Shown in pieces: positions 1-6,061 of a stretch of 9,407 nucleotides of DNA. Where the stretch lies: assembly GCA_927911695.1 (NCBI GenBank), contig CAKMQO010000163.1, forward strand, positions 1-9,407, read 5' to 3'. The notes under the pieces are model-generated. The model did no database searches, was not told the DNA's origin, and was given only the letters and a program-made list of their open reading frames with translations. Each line of letters begins with the position of its first letter. The first letter of the stretch is position 1. The stretch is from an uncultured Gemella sp. (lineage in GTDB: Bacteria; Bacillota; Bacilli; Staphylococcales; Gemellaceae). Position numbers and translations under genes: made by a program.

Positions 1-117
1 GGATTGAATGAAAGTACAATAAGAAAATTTATCAGAGAACAAGAATCGCATGACATTGCGATAGACAAACTGACAACAAAAGAATATAAAAATCCATTTG
101 GAGATAAGAAAAAATAG
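1..117 (+). CDS. tnpA: IS200-type transposase TnpA, C-terminal fragment cut by the window edge
   Basis: Frame 1 is open from the first base to a TAG at 115-117 and gives 38 residues. The pattern GLNESTIRKFIREQE, then DIAIDKLT, then KEYKNPFG is the typical C-terminal helix and tail of IS200 TnpA proteins, which usually read GxNExxIxxYIxxQE...DxLxxKEYxDPF. TnpA is the single-strand HUH/tyrosine transposase (about 150 residues) that cuts and joins the top strand at hairpin ends. The catalytic HUH pair lies upstream of the window, while the tail shown here follows the catalytic-Tyr helix. No break is visible in this part, so I cannot tell whether the gene is intact. Confidence 0.8.
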   Translation, partial: GLNESTIRKFIREQESHDIAIDKLTTKEYKNPFGDKKK

Positions 118-229
118 ATAAACCCGTTTAACGGGTAGCGGGCGTTAAAATACAATAGGGCTTGAACGAATGTGAAAGCCAGCGCCTTGAGGTGCGTGTT
201 AGTAACAAAGGGTTATACCCGAAGAGAAA
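118..229 (+). other. Structured non-coding tail of the IS200 element (possible RNA)
   Basis: Between the tnpA stop and the right-end hairpin there are about 110 bases with no open frame but many short stems. These are ACCCG/CGGGT at 122-126 and 132-136, GGCTT/AAGCC at 159-163 and 176-180, GCGCC/GGTGC with a TTGA loop at 182-186 and 191-195, and GGGT/ACCC with a TAT loop at 210-213 and 217-220. It is clearly richer in G+C than the surrounding host DNA. A chain of hairpins directly before the right end recalls the position of the omega-RNA (reRNA) in tnpB-carrying relatives, but there is no tnpB here. Whether it is transcribed as an RNA, acts as a DNA structure for transposition or is only a spacer is not shown. 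Confidence 0.45.
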
Positions 230-263
230 ACCACCCCCTTTTCAGGGGTGGTCATTATTTTTT
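230..263 (+). terminator. Right-end hairpin of IS200, also terminator-like
   Basis: ACCACCCC (230-237) pairs perfectly with GGGGTGGT (245-252) around a 7-base loop, and a run of six T follows at 258-263. This is both a plausible rho-independent terminator for the element's transcript and the subterminal palindrome that TnpA would recognise at the right end. Confidence 0.65.
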
Positions 264-426
264 ATACTAAGATGTAAATAATTACATAGAATATATAAAA
301 TTTAGTATATTATTCTGTAAAATTATATTTTTAGCCAGCATTTTAATTGCAAAAATTTTATTAATGTAGTTTAATATAAATAAGGACAAAAAGTGAAAAA
401 AATATGAACAAATTGTGGAGGTAATT

Positions 427-787
427 ATGAACCTGTATGAACAAATAGGAGAAGAAAAGATTGATGAATTAGTTATGCATATGTATGACGATATTATACC
501 AAATGATGATAGAATCAATCTTTTATTTAATGATGGTTTCGATAAAATCAAAATAGAACAAAAAACGATTTTTTAGATTATTCTTAGGACAGCCAGGTCA
601 TTCGATCTTTGCTACACCTGATTTAAGAAAAAAACATATGAAACTACCTATTTCTATAAAAGAAGCAAAATATTGGTTAGAAGACTTTGAATTAGCTTTA
701 GATAGAATAGATATAGATCCTGCAATTAAAAAATTCTTTAGTCAAAAAATTAATTCTTTAACAATGCAAATGATAAATACAATTTAA
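427..787 (+). pseudogene. Truncated haemoglobin, group II (trHbO/YjbI type), frameshifted
   Basis: From ATG 427 (GGAG at 417-420, 6 bases before the start) the frame reads a haemoglobin N-terminus (NLYEQIGEEKIDELV, then MYDDI) up to a premature TAG at 574-576. The next frame continues without gap from about 569 to TAA 785-787. Removing one base from the ATTTTTT run at 568-574 gives a full protein of about 119 residues, the normal size for this family. Family marks are the B-helix Tyr (HMYDDI), the FLGQP turn matching FLGGP, the proximal His in RKKHMKLPI (family RxRHxxFxI) and the G8 Trp in AKYWLED that defines group II. Such haems bind O2 or NO and are linked to oxidative or nitrosative stress. 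The break is in a homopolymer, so a sequencing slip or reversible slippage cannot be excluded. The gene is monocistronic and ends at a terminator shared with the opposing tetR; its promoter is unclear (a weak TTGCAA/TAATAT pair near 347-377). Confidence 0.8.
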
Positions 788-795
788 AAAAAGTA

Positions 796-829
796 ATCCC
801 TCACTACTGAAGTCAGTAGCGAGGGGATT
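796..829. terminator. Bidirectional terminator between the haemoglobin and tetR genes
   Basis: CCCTC-A-CTACTG (798-809) pairs with CAGTAG-C-GAGGG (814-825) with one A/C mismatch and a short loop. On the minus strand the hairpin is followed by a run of seven T (AAAAAAA at 786-792 on the plus strand), a classic terminator for the tetR gene. On the plus strand the tail is weaker (ATTTATTTAT). It sits between two convergent genes. Confidence 0.8.
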
Positions 830-832
830 TAT

Positions 833-1456
833 TTATGCGACAACTTCGTCTTCATCCGATCTAGAGAATATTTCTCTTAGTGTCTCAGGAGAAGCAGTAG
901 AAACAAATTTAATTGTAGATTTTATATTATAAAGGAATGCTTCATCCTTGTGTATTCTATTAGCAGTTAATGCGCCTTGAATACTAGTGAATAACCATTC
1001 ACTAACAGGATTACAAACATCTTCTGGTAGATTTCTATCGAATAATCCATCAGCAAGAAGTAAGCGCCAATTTTCCAATATATCACTACATTTTTCAGCG
1101 ATAATTGGTGATAATTCTGCAGTTTCCATCGCTAACAATGTTAGAGAGAAACCACTGCGTTTACATGCTTTACCTTTTGATATAAAAAGATCAAAAACAG
1201 TTGTTAAGTACTCCTCTAAAGTCCCTAATTTCGGAGAAATTGTTTTAAATTCTTTTTTTACATTACAGTTGATTTTATCTAGTGCTTCTAGATAAATCTC
1301 ATCCTTTCCTTTTGGAAAATAATAATATACGCTTCCTTTAGGGGCTTTAGCTTTTTTAATGATATCCTGAACACTTGTCAGAGAATAGCCCTTAGTTCAA
1401 ACGTTTTGGACAGTTGTTAAAATAATATTTTCTTTTACTTTATTATTTAACGTCAT
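833..1456 (-). pseudogene. TetR-family repressor of the LmrA/QdoR (YxaF) type, interrupted by an in-frame TGA
   Basis: On the minus strand, ATG at 1456-1454 has AAGGGAG 8 bases upstream and opens a 208-codon frame to the stop at 835-833. A single TGA (1399-1397) interrupts it at codon 20. The frame is otherwise undisturbed: the DNA-binding half continues with TKGYSLTSVQDIIKKA and APKGSVYYYFPKGKDEI. This last motif is the signature of the LmrA/QdoR/YxaF group (APKGSLYYHFPGGKEQL in B. subtilis LmrA, from memory). The C-terminal ligand domain follows (LLAMETAELSP). The TGA sits where the family usually has the residue after Phe in 'LFxxKGY'; an Arg codon CGA would be one change away, so this looks like a point nonsense mutation. 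Without readthrough only 19 residues are made, and any restart would lack the helix-turn-helix. No efflux or dioxygenase gene is adjacent, so a target is not evident. Confidence 0.8.
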
Positions 1457-1490
1457 GTCATTCACTCCCTTGCTTTATTATTATAATTAT

Positions 1491-1519
1491 ATTATACAAT
1501 TTTATGATGATAAAATCAA
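1491..1519 (-). promoter_or_regulatory. Promoter of the tetR gene
   Basis: On the minus strand there is TTGATT (1519-1514), a 17-base spacer and a perfect TATAAT (1496-1491), 35 bases before the tetR start. It is a near-consensus housekeeping promoter, still intact although the gene is broken. Confidence 0.65.
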
Positions 1520-1730
1520 TATTCTATAACAAAAATTTAAAAAATACATGAATATACAAATATAAGATTAACAATGATGGTAACGTATAATAGATAAATT
1601 TGATATAGTTAAGGTTATCTAAAAATATAATAATATAAAAAGATTATATTATAATAATCAGATTAAATTAAATAATATTTTTAATAAAATATGGTATTAG
1701 AAAAGTTTTAAGCTGATATCTTTGCAATAT

Positions 1731-1759
1731 TTGTATTTAATCGACTTTTATAGTAAAAT
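1731..1759 (+). promoter_or_regulatory. Likely promoter of the psd-yqeG-yqeH operon
   Basis: TTGTAT (1731-1736) and TAAAAT (1754-1759) are separated by 17 bases. Transcription would start near 1766, which supports the psd start at 1789 over the upstream ATG at 1765. No terminator is seen between psd and yqeG, so this promoter may feed the whole downstream operon. Confidence 0.4.
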
Positions 1760-1788
1760 ATAACATGATATTCAATAAGGAGACTGGT

Positions 1789-2567
1789 ATGTTAAAAAAG
1801 AAAATGTTTCAACTTTGTGTTGAATTAACTAATGGAAATATGAGTTCTAAAGCTCTTAAAAAATTAACTAAGTCTAATTTAAGTAGATTAATGATTCAAC
1901 CTTTTGCTAAGGTATATGATATTAATACAGAAGAAATCTTAGATGAAATTGATGATTTTAAAAATTTAAATGAATTCTTTATCAGAAAGCTACGACCTGA
2001 TGCTCGACCAATTAATCAAGAAGAGGATTCTTTAGTGAGTCCTACTGATGGAGTTATTTCAGAAGTGGGAACTATAAGTGAAGATAGTACATTTATTGTG
2101 AAAAATCAAGTGTATAATGTTCAAACATTAGTCGGCGATAGTGAGTTAGCTGATAAATATAAAGATGGTACATATATTATAATATATCTAAGTCCAAAGA
2201 ATTATCAACCGATATTCACTTCCCTATGAATAGTCAGGTAAAGGATGCATATAGTTTAGGTAAATATTCATATCCGGTTAATAATCTTGGATTAGAGTTA
2301 GGAGATAATATATTAAGCTATAACTACAGACAAGTGTATAGACTTAATGGAAAAATAAATTATACATTAATCCCTGTAGGAGCTCAAAACGTTAATTCTA
2401 TTATTCCAACGTATGAGAGTATTTATGTGAAAAAAGGAGAAGAGTTAGGGTACTTTGAGTTTGGTTCAACAGTAGTATTACTGTTTGAAAAAGATAATGT
2501 AATCTTAGAGGAAAACTTAGAGGATAAAGAAATCAAGATGGGAGAGAAAATAGCTACTATTTTATAG
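1789..2567 (+). pseudogene. psd: Phosphatidylserine decarboxylase, frameshifted
   Basis: PSD makes phosphatidylethanolamine from phosphatidylserine at the membrane and matures by self-cleavage to a pyruvoyl enzyme. The start is ATG 1789 with AAGGAG 6 bases upstream. The first frame gives NEFFIRKLRPDARPI, SPTDGVISEVG (Asp87 of the catalytic triad) and LSPKNY, then runs to a TGA at 2227-2229. The other frame resumes with HFPMNSQV at 2217 and contains the FGST self-cleavage site (Gly-Ser codons 2463-2468) before the stop at 2565-2567. Read together they give about 258 residues, the normal bacterial length. The net +2 (or -1) shift lies within 2206-2216, exactly at the YHRxH motif that holds essential His residues. 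The natural alpha/beta cleavage is at GST, far downstream, so two separate frames here are not the normal subunits. I infer loss of function unless the assembly is wrong. yqeG follows after 17 bases. Confidence 0.85.
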
Positions 2568-2584
2568 GCTATTGATAAAGGAAA

Positions 2585-3157
2585 ATGATACTAAAAAGAT
2601 ATTTTTCACCAGATGATTTTATAGAAAAGTATGAGTTTATTGATGTTGAGTATATGAATATGCACAACAAGAAAGTTATTATTTCTGATTTAGATAATAC
2701 TTTAATATCATGGGATAGTAAAAAAGATACAAAAGAGTTGAACAAATGGCTAAAGAAGATGAAAAAAGCTGGTTTCGATATTATTGTTGTGTCTAATAAT
2801 ACTGAAGAGCGTGTTGAGGAGTTCTGCAAAAAATTAAATCTACAATATGTAGCTGGAGCAAAAAAACCTTTGACAATCGGATTTAAAAGAGCTTTACAAA
2901 AATTAAATAGAAAACCTGAAGAAGCAATTATCCTAGGAGATCAAGTTTTAACTGATGTACTAGGCGCAAAAAGTTTCGGAGTTATGAGTGTACTAGTAAA
3001 GCCTATATCTAAAACTGATGCATTCAAAACTAGAATTAATAGATTTTTTGAAGGGTTAATAATCCAAAATTTAACAAGAAGAAAAAAATTCCCTAAAATG
3101 AAAAAAGTAGGGTATAGATTAAAACATAAGAAAGAAAATGGAGGCCATATTGAGTAA
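2585..3157 (+). CDS. yqeG: YqeG family HAD-IIIA phosphatase
   Basis: This 190-residue protein belongs to the haloacid dehalogenase superfamily, subfamily IIIA. Motif I is SDLDNT (nucleophile Asp35, acid/base Asp37), motif II is VVSNN (Ser70), the motif III Lys is in GAKKPL (residues 91-96), and motif IV is GDQVLTD (Asp119 and Asp124). All catalytic residues are present, so it should be an active cytoplasmic phosphatase; its physiological substrate is not established to my knowledge. The ATG at 2585 has AAAGG only 3-4 bases away, a rather short spacing. The gene begins 17 bases after the broken psd and overlaps the yqeH start, so it is translationally linked to the GTPase. Constant pairing with yqeH across Bacilli suggests a role tied to ribosome assembly, but that is inference. 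The C-terminus is very basic (NLTRRKKFPKMKK, then RLKHKK), which could help RNA or ribosome contact. Confidence 0.92.
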   Translation: MILKRYFSPDDFIEKYEFIDVEYMNMHNKKVIISDLDNTLISWDSKKDTKELNKWLKKMKKAGFDIIVVSNNTEERVEEFCKKLNLQYVAGAKKPLTIGFKRALQKLNRKPEEAIILGDQVLTDVLGAKSFGVMSVLVKPISKTDAFKTRINRFFEGLIIQNLTRRKKFPKMKKVGYRLKHKKENGGHIE

Positions 3158-4268
3158 TAAAGTTTATTGTATAGGTTGTGGTGTTGAGATTCAAAGTGAA
3201 GATCAGAACAAACAAGGTTATTTACCAAAGAGTGTAGTAGAGAAAAGTATCGATGGTAATCTTGTTTGTAAAAGATGTTTTAGATTAAAAAACTATAATG
3301 AAGTATCTGATGTGCAACTTGGAGCTGAAGACTTCTATCAACTTATCAAAACACTATCAAAAAAAGATGCATTAATTGTAAAAGTAGTAGATATCTTTGA
3401 CTTTTCTGGAAGTTGGATTGAAGATGTAGTTGATATTGTAGGAAATAATAAAGATATAGTACTTGTAGCTAACAAGTTAGATTTATTACCTAAATCGGTT
3501 AAACAAAACAAAGTAAAACAATGGCTATTTAAGATGCTGAAAGCTAAGGGTATTAAAGTAAAAGATATTCTTTTAATTAGTGCGATAAAAAATCAAGGTG
3601 TTGAAGAAGCGGCAAGTCGCATAGATGAATTACGAAATGGTAAAGATGTTTATATAGTAGGAGCAACGAATGTTGGTAAATCTACATTTATTAACAAACT
3701 TATCGAACTTACAACTGGGGATAAGAATGTTATTACAACTTCTCACTTCCCGGGGACAACACTGGGGATGATAGAGATACCATTAGATCGTTCTACTAGT
3801 ATTTATGATACACCAGGTATTATTCTGGATTATGATATAGCTCATTATCTTGATGCGCAAAGTCTAAAATTAGTAATGCCTAAAAAAGAAATTAAGGCGC
3901 GCGTATTCCAGTTAAATGCTGAGCAAAGTTTATTCTTCGGAGGTATGGCTCGAATGGATTTTGTAGAAGGTGAGCGTCAAAGTTTCACATTATATGCATC
4001 TAATTTAGTAGAAATCCATCGTACAAAATTAAGTAATGCAGATCAATTATTTGAAAAGCACTTAGGAACATTATTAAAACCGCCGTTTGAAGATAATATT
4101 TCTATTTTCAACAATCAAGTTAAGAAAAGTTTCACTATCGACAGTAGAAAGATGGATATTGTGATTTCTGGATTAGGATGGATTACTGTTAATAGCGATA
4201 GTGGATGCAAGATTGATATTCATGTACCAGAGGAAATCGAAGTATTTGTACGTGAATCGATAATATAG
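3150..4268 (+). CDS. yqeH: YqeH, circularly permuted GTPase for 30S ribosome assembly
   Basis: YqeH GTPases are needed for maturation of the small ribosomal subunit. From TTG 3150 the protein has 372 residues (B. subtilis about 366). An N-terminal zinc finger has Cys7, Cys10, Cys40 and Cys43 (CIGC and CKRC). The GTPase motifs come in permuted order: G4 NKLD (108-111), G5 SAIKNQG (144-150), G1 GATNVGKST (171-179), G2 region PGTT (201-204) and G3 DTPG (220-223). The C-terminal part is the RNA/ribosome-binding region typical of the family. I chose TTG 3150 because TGGAGG (3139-3144) lies 5 bases before it and the product then starts like B. subtilis YqeH just before the CIGCG finger. The in-frame ATG at 3138 has no good ribosome binding site and would sit on top of it. 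The start overlaps the last 8 bases of yqeG. Confidence 0.93.
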   Translation: MSNKVYCIGCGVEIQSEDQNKQGYLPKSVVEKSIDGNLVCKRCFRLKNYNEVSDVQLGAEDFYQLIKTLSKKDALIVKVVDIFDFSGSWIEDVVDIVGNNKDIVLVANKLDLLPKSVKQNKVKQWLFKMLKAKGIKVKDILLISAIKNQGVEEAASRIDELRNGKDVYIVGATNVGKSTFINKLIELTTGDKNVITTSHFPGTTLGMIEIPLDRSTSIYDTPGIILDYDIAHYLDAQSLKLVMPKKEIKARVFQLNAEQSLFFGGMARMDFVEGERQSFTLYASNLVEIHRTKLSNADQLFEKHLGTLLKPPFEDNISIFNNQVKKSFTIDSRKMDIVISGLGWITVNSDSGCKIDIHVPEEIEVFVRESII

Positions 4269-4287
4269 TAAAAGAAAAGAGGATAAG

Positions 4288-4587
4288 ATGTTAAAAGGAA
4301 AACAAAAAAGACAATTAAGAGCATTAGCTCATCATTTATCACCAATTTTCCAAGTAGGTAAATCAGGTGTAAATAGTGATATGATTCAAGGAATTAGAGA
4401 TGCGTTAGAAAAACGTGAATTATTAAAAGTAAGTATTTTACAAAACTGTGAAGAAGATAAGGATGAGGTTGCTAAAATTCTATCTGAACGTACTTCATCT
4501 GAATTAGTTCAAGTAATTGGACACACTATTGTATTATACAAACAAAGCTCTAAGGAAAAGTATAGAAAAATAGAGTTGGTGAAATAA
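4288..4587 (+). CDS. yhbY: YhbY/YqeI family CRM-domain RNA-binding protein
   Basis: This 99-residue protein is almost entirely one CRM (CRS1-YhbY) domain, the normal size. It shows the N-terminal KGKQKRQLRALAHHL helix, the GKSGVN loop comparable to the GxxG RNA-binding loop, the RELLKVSIL strand and the VIGHTIVLYK end. CRM proteins bind pre-50S ribosomal particles and rRNA, so it fits between the assembly GTPase YqeH and the 50S silencing factor RsfS. The ATG at 4288 has AAAGAGGA well placed upstream, 19 bases after the yqeH stop; nadD starts 1 base after its stop. In B. subtilis aroE lies between yqeH and this gene, but it is absent here, as in streptococci. Confidence 0.92.
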   Translation: MLKGKQKRQLRALAHHLSPIFQVGKSGVNSDMIQGIRDALEKRELLKVSILQNCEEDKDEVAKILSERTSSELVQVIGHTIVLYKQSSKEKYRKIELVK

Positions 4588-4588
4588 G

Positions 4589-5197
4589 ATGTCAATTGCG
4601 CTTTATGGTGGTAGTTTTGATCCGATTCATATAGGTCATCTAATTACTGCTGAAACAGCACTAGATACTTATGATTTAGAGAAAGTTATTTTTATTCCTT
4701 CGTATATTACACCGTTAAAAGGTAGAGAACTTGAAGCTAGTGATAAAAATAGGTTTGAGATGACGAAACTAAGTACTAAAGGCAACTTAAAGTTTGAAGT
4801 AAGTGACTATGAAATATCAAATGAGGGTGTAAGTTATAGTTATAATACTGTTAAGTATTTTAGTGAATTGTATAAAAATGAAAAAATCTATTTTATTATT
4901 GGAACAGATAGAGCCAAAGATTTAAAAAAATGGTATAATATAGGAGAACTAGCAAAACTTGTAACTTTTATTTTTGTTGCTCGTGATGAAGAGGATTTAT
5001 ATAAAGTAGCAGAAGGGGATGTTTTTTATAAATCTATTAATTACGAGATAATGAAATCACCGATAATTGAGATAAGTTCTAGTTTAATTAGGAAAAATTT
5101 AAAAAATAAGAAGAGTATTAAGTATATGATTACGGATGAATGTAAATCATATATAGAGGAGTTGAGTTTATATGGAATATCAAGAAATTCAAAATAG
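4589..5197 (+). CDS. nadD: Nicotinate-nucleotide adenylyltransferase
   Basis: NadD transfers AMP from ATP to nicotinate mononucleotide, giving deamido-NAD, an essential step of NAD synthesis in the cytoplasm. The 202-residue protein has the nucleotidyltransferase signature GGSFDPIHIGH (7-17) with the HxGH ATP-binding motif, the IGTDRAKDLKKWY segment (family G-x-D-x-x-x-x-L-x-x-W) and the C-terminal ISSSLIR motif (family ISSTxIR). All expected motifs are intact and the length is normal. It starts 1 base after the yhbY stop, so translation is probably coupled; the upstream GGTG is a weak ribosome binding site. Its last 26 bases overlap the yqeK start in another frame, a common arrangement of this pair in Firmicutes. 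Confidence 0.95.
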   Translation: MSIALYGGSFDPIHIGHLITAETALDTYDLEKVIFIPSYITPLKGRELEASDKNRFEMTKLSTKGNLKFEVSDYEISNEGVSYSYNTVKYFSELYKNEKIYFIIGTDRAKDLKKWYNIGELAKLVTFIFVARDEEDLYKVAEGDVFYKSINYEIMKSPIIEISSSLIRKNLKNKKSIKYMITDECKSYIEELSLYGISRNSK

Positions 5198-6041
5198 AGT
5201 GAAAGAAATATTACCAGAAAAAAGATATGAACACACATTAAGAGTTGTGGAAGTAGCAAAACATTTAGCAAAAGTTCATGGAGCAAATGAAGAAAGAGCA
5301 GCATTAGCAGCTTTAGTACATGATATTTGTAAACCAATGGATGAAGTATTGATGAAAAAATACGTAATCTTACATAATTTAGATGTTAATTTATTAGACT
5401 ATCCAGTAGAGGTTCTTCACGGACCTGTAGCAAGTGCATTTATCGAAGAAGAATTTGGTGTAGCAGATGAAGAAGTTAAGCTTGCGGTTGCTAACCACAC
5501 ATTCGGTAGAAAGCATATGACATTATTAGAAAAAATAATTTTCATAGCTGACTATACTGATCCACAAAGGAAACACCCACATTTAGCAGAGGTTACAGAA
5601 GTATCTCAGTATGACTTAGATGAAGCGGTAAGACTTGCTGCTAAGTATACGTTAGTTTATTTAATTGATAATGATGAAAGAATTTATCCATCATTATTAG
5701 ATTGTTATAACTATTATAATATTAAAAACTATCGTGTCGGATTTAAAGAAAAAAATAAAGATAAAATTTTAGCTGATGAAAAAACAATCACGATTAGAAA
5801 TAAGAGTGAGGCTCACTTCAAAAAAGGTGATTTATTAGAAGCTACAACTTATGAAGATCCTGATACAGTGTTTGCTACATTACAAGTTGATTTAGTTAAA
5901 CCTGTAACAAGAGATACTTTAACAGAACGTTATGCTAAGTATTATGGCGTTACTCTAGATGAATTAATCGATAAACTAGCTAAAAGATACCCAGAAGATG
6001 ATGTACTTTATGTGGTAATGTTCCATATTATAAAAAAATAA
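5172..6041 (+). CDS. yqeK: YqeK HD-domain Ap4A hydrolase fused to a YqfB-like ASCH domain
   Basis: Residues 1-185 are a complete YqeK, the HD hydrolase that splits diadenosine tetraphosphate symmetrically into two ADP. The metal-binding residues are His21 (RYEHTL), His50-Asp51 (LVHD), His83 (VLHGPV), His109 (NHT) and Asp127 (IADYTD). B. subtilis YqeK ends near residue 186. This protein has about 100 more residues, in frame and with the same codon use. Residues 192-287 resemble the whole of E. coli YqfB, an ASCH-domain N4-acetylcytidine amidohydrolase: ILADEKTITIR, AHFKKGD, a strand ending in FATLQV, DTLTERYA, VTLDEL and a YVVMF end. The Lys and Thr of the recalled YqfB triad (Lys21, Thr24) are Lys204 and Thr207, but the position of Glu74 aligns with Tyr258. 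The domain may thus bind modified nucleosides or RNA rather than cleave them. GAGGAG lies 10 bases before ATG 5172; the start overlaps nadD by 26 bases. Confidence 0.9.
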   Translation: MEYQEIQNRVKEILPEKRYEHTLRVVEVAKHLAKVHGANEERAALAALVHDICKPMDEVLMKKYVILHNLDVNLLDYPVEVLHGPVASAFIEEEFGVADEEVKLAVANHTFGRKHMTLLEKIIFIADYTDPQRKHPHLAEVTEVSQYDLDEAVRLAAKYTLVYLIDNDERIYPSLLDCYNYYNIKNYRVGFKEKNKDKILADEKTITIRNKSEAHFKKGDLLEATTYEDPDTVFATLQVDLVKPVTRDTLTERYAKYYGVTLDELIDKLAKRYPEDDVLYVVMFHIIKK

Positions 6042-6061
6042 AATAAAGAAAGAGGATGAAA

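Larger units (their letters stand above)
1..263 (+). mobile_element. 3' part of an IS200-type insertion sequence (right end)
   Basis: The window opens inside an IS200/IS605-family element. Three parts are visible in order: the last 38 codons of a TnpA (Y1 HUH) transposase, about 110 bases of non-coding DNA rich in short hairpins, and a GC-rich hairpin followed by a T run that matches the subterminal palindrome expected at the right end. These elements have no inverted terminal repeats, so the exact outer edge cannot be read from one copy; I place it near the T run. No tnpB follows, so this is a tnpA-only (IS200) type. The same A4-CCACCC arm appears in the left-end hairpin of the second element at the far end of the window, which supports both belonging to one family. 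Confidence 0.8.
1457..1788. other. AT-rich divergent intergenic region, no gene seen
   Basis: These 330 bases between divergent tetR and psd hold the tetR promoter and a likely psd-operon promoter but no credible reading frame, RNA gene or repeat. A loose inverted repeat AGATAA...TTATCT (about 1590-1620) is the only possible operator, and base composition alone could produce it. Confidence 0.5.

Noticed and set aside
118..229. A metabolite riboswitch or group I/II intron core
   Set aside because: I see no conserved riboswitch core or intron catalytic motif, and the position between tnpA and the right end explains the stretch as part of the element.
282..551. Minus-strand frame of 89 codons
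   Set aside because: It is rich in I, S, F and L from AT-rich DNA, has no ribosome binding site and lies antisense to the haemoglobin gene and its leader, whose protein motifs are clear.
987..1295. Plus-strand frame of 102 codons
   Set aside because: It is the mirror of the tetR gene; the minus strand carries the recognised TetR motifs, promoter and ribosome binding site.
1789..2567. psd as two genuine subunit genes or a programmed frameshift
   Set aside because: The natural subunit cut is at the GST site near 2463, not at 2206-2229, and there is no slippery heptamer or pause structure at the break.
2569..3228. Two minus-strand frames opposite yqeG and the yqeH start
   Set aside because: Both are shadows of well-supported plus-strand genes, with no start signals and low-complexity hydrophobic translations.
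6056..6061. ATG 6056 as the rsfS start
   Set aside because: AGAGG directly touches this ATG, so it cannot serve it; ATG 6062 has the right 6-base spacing.
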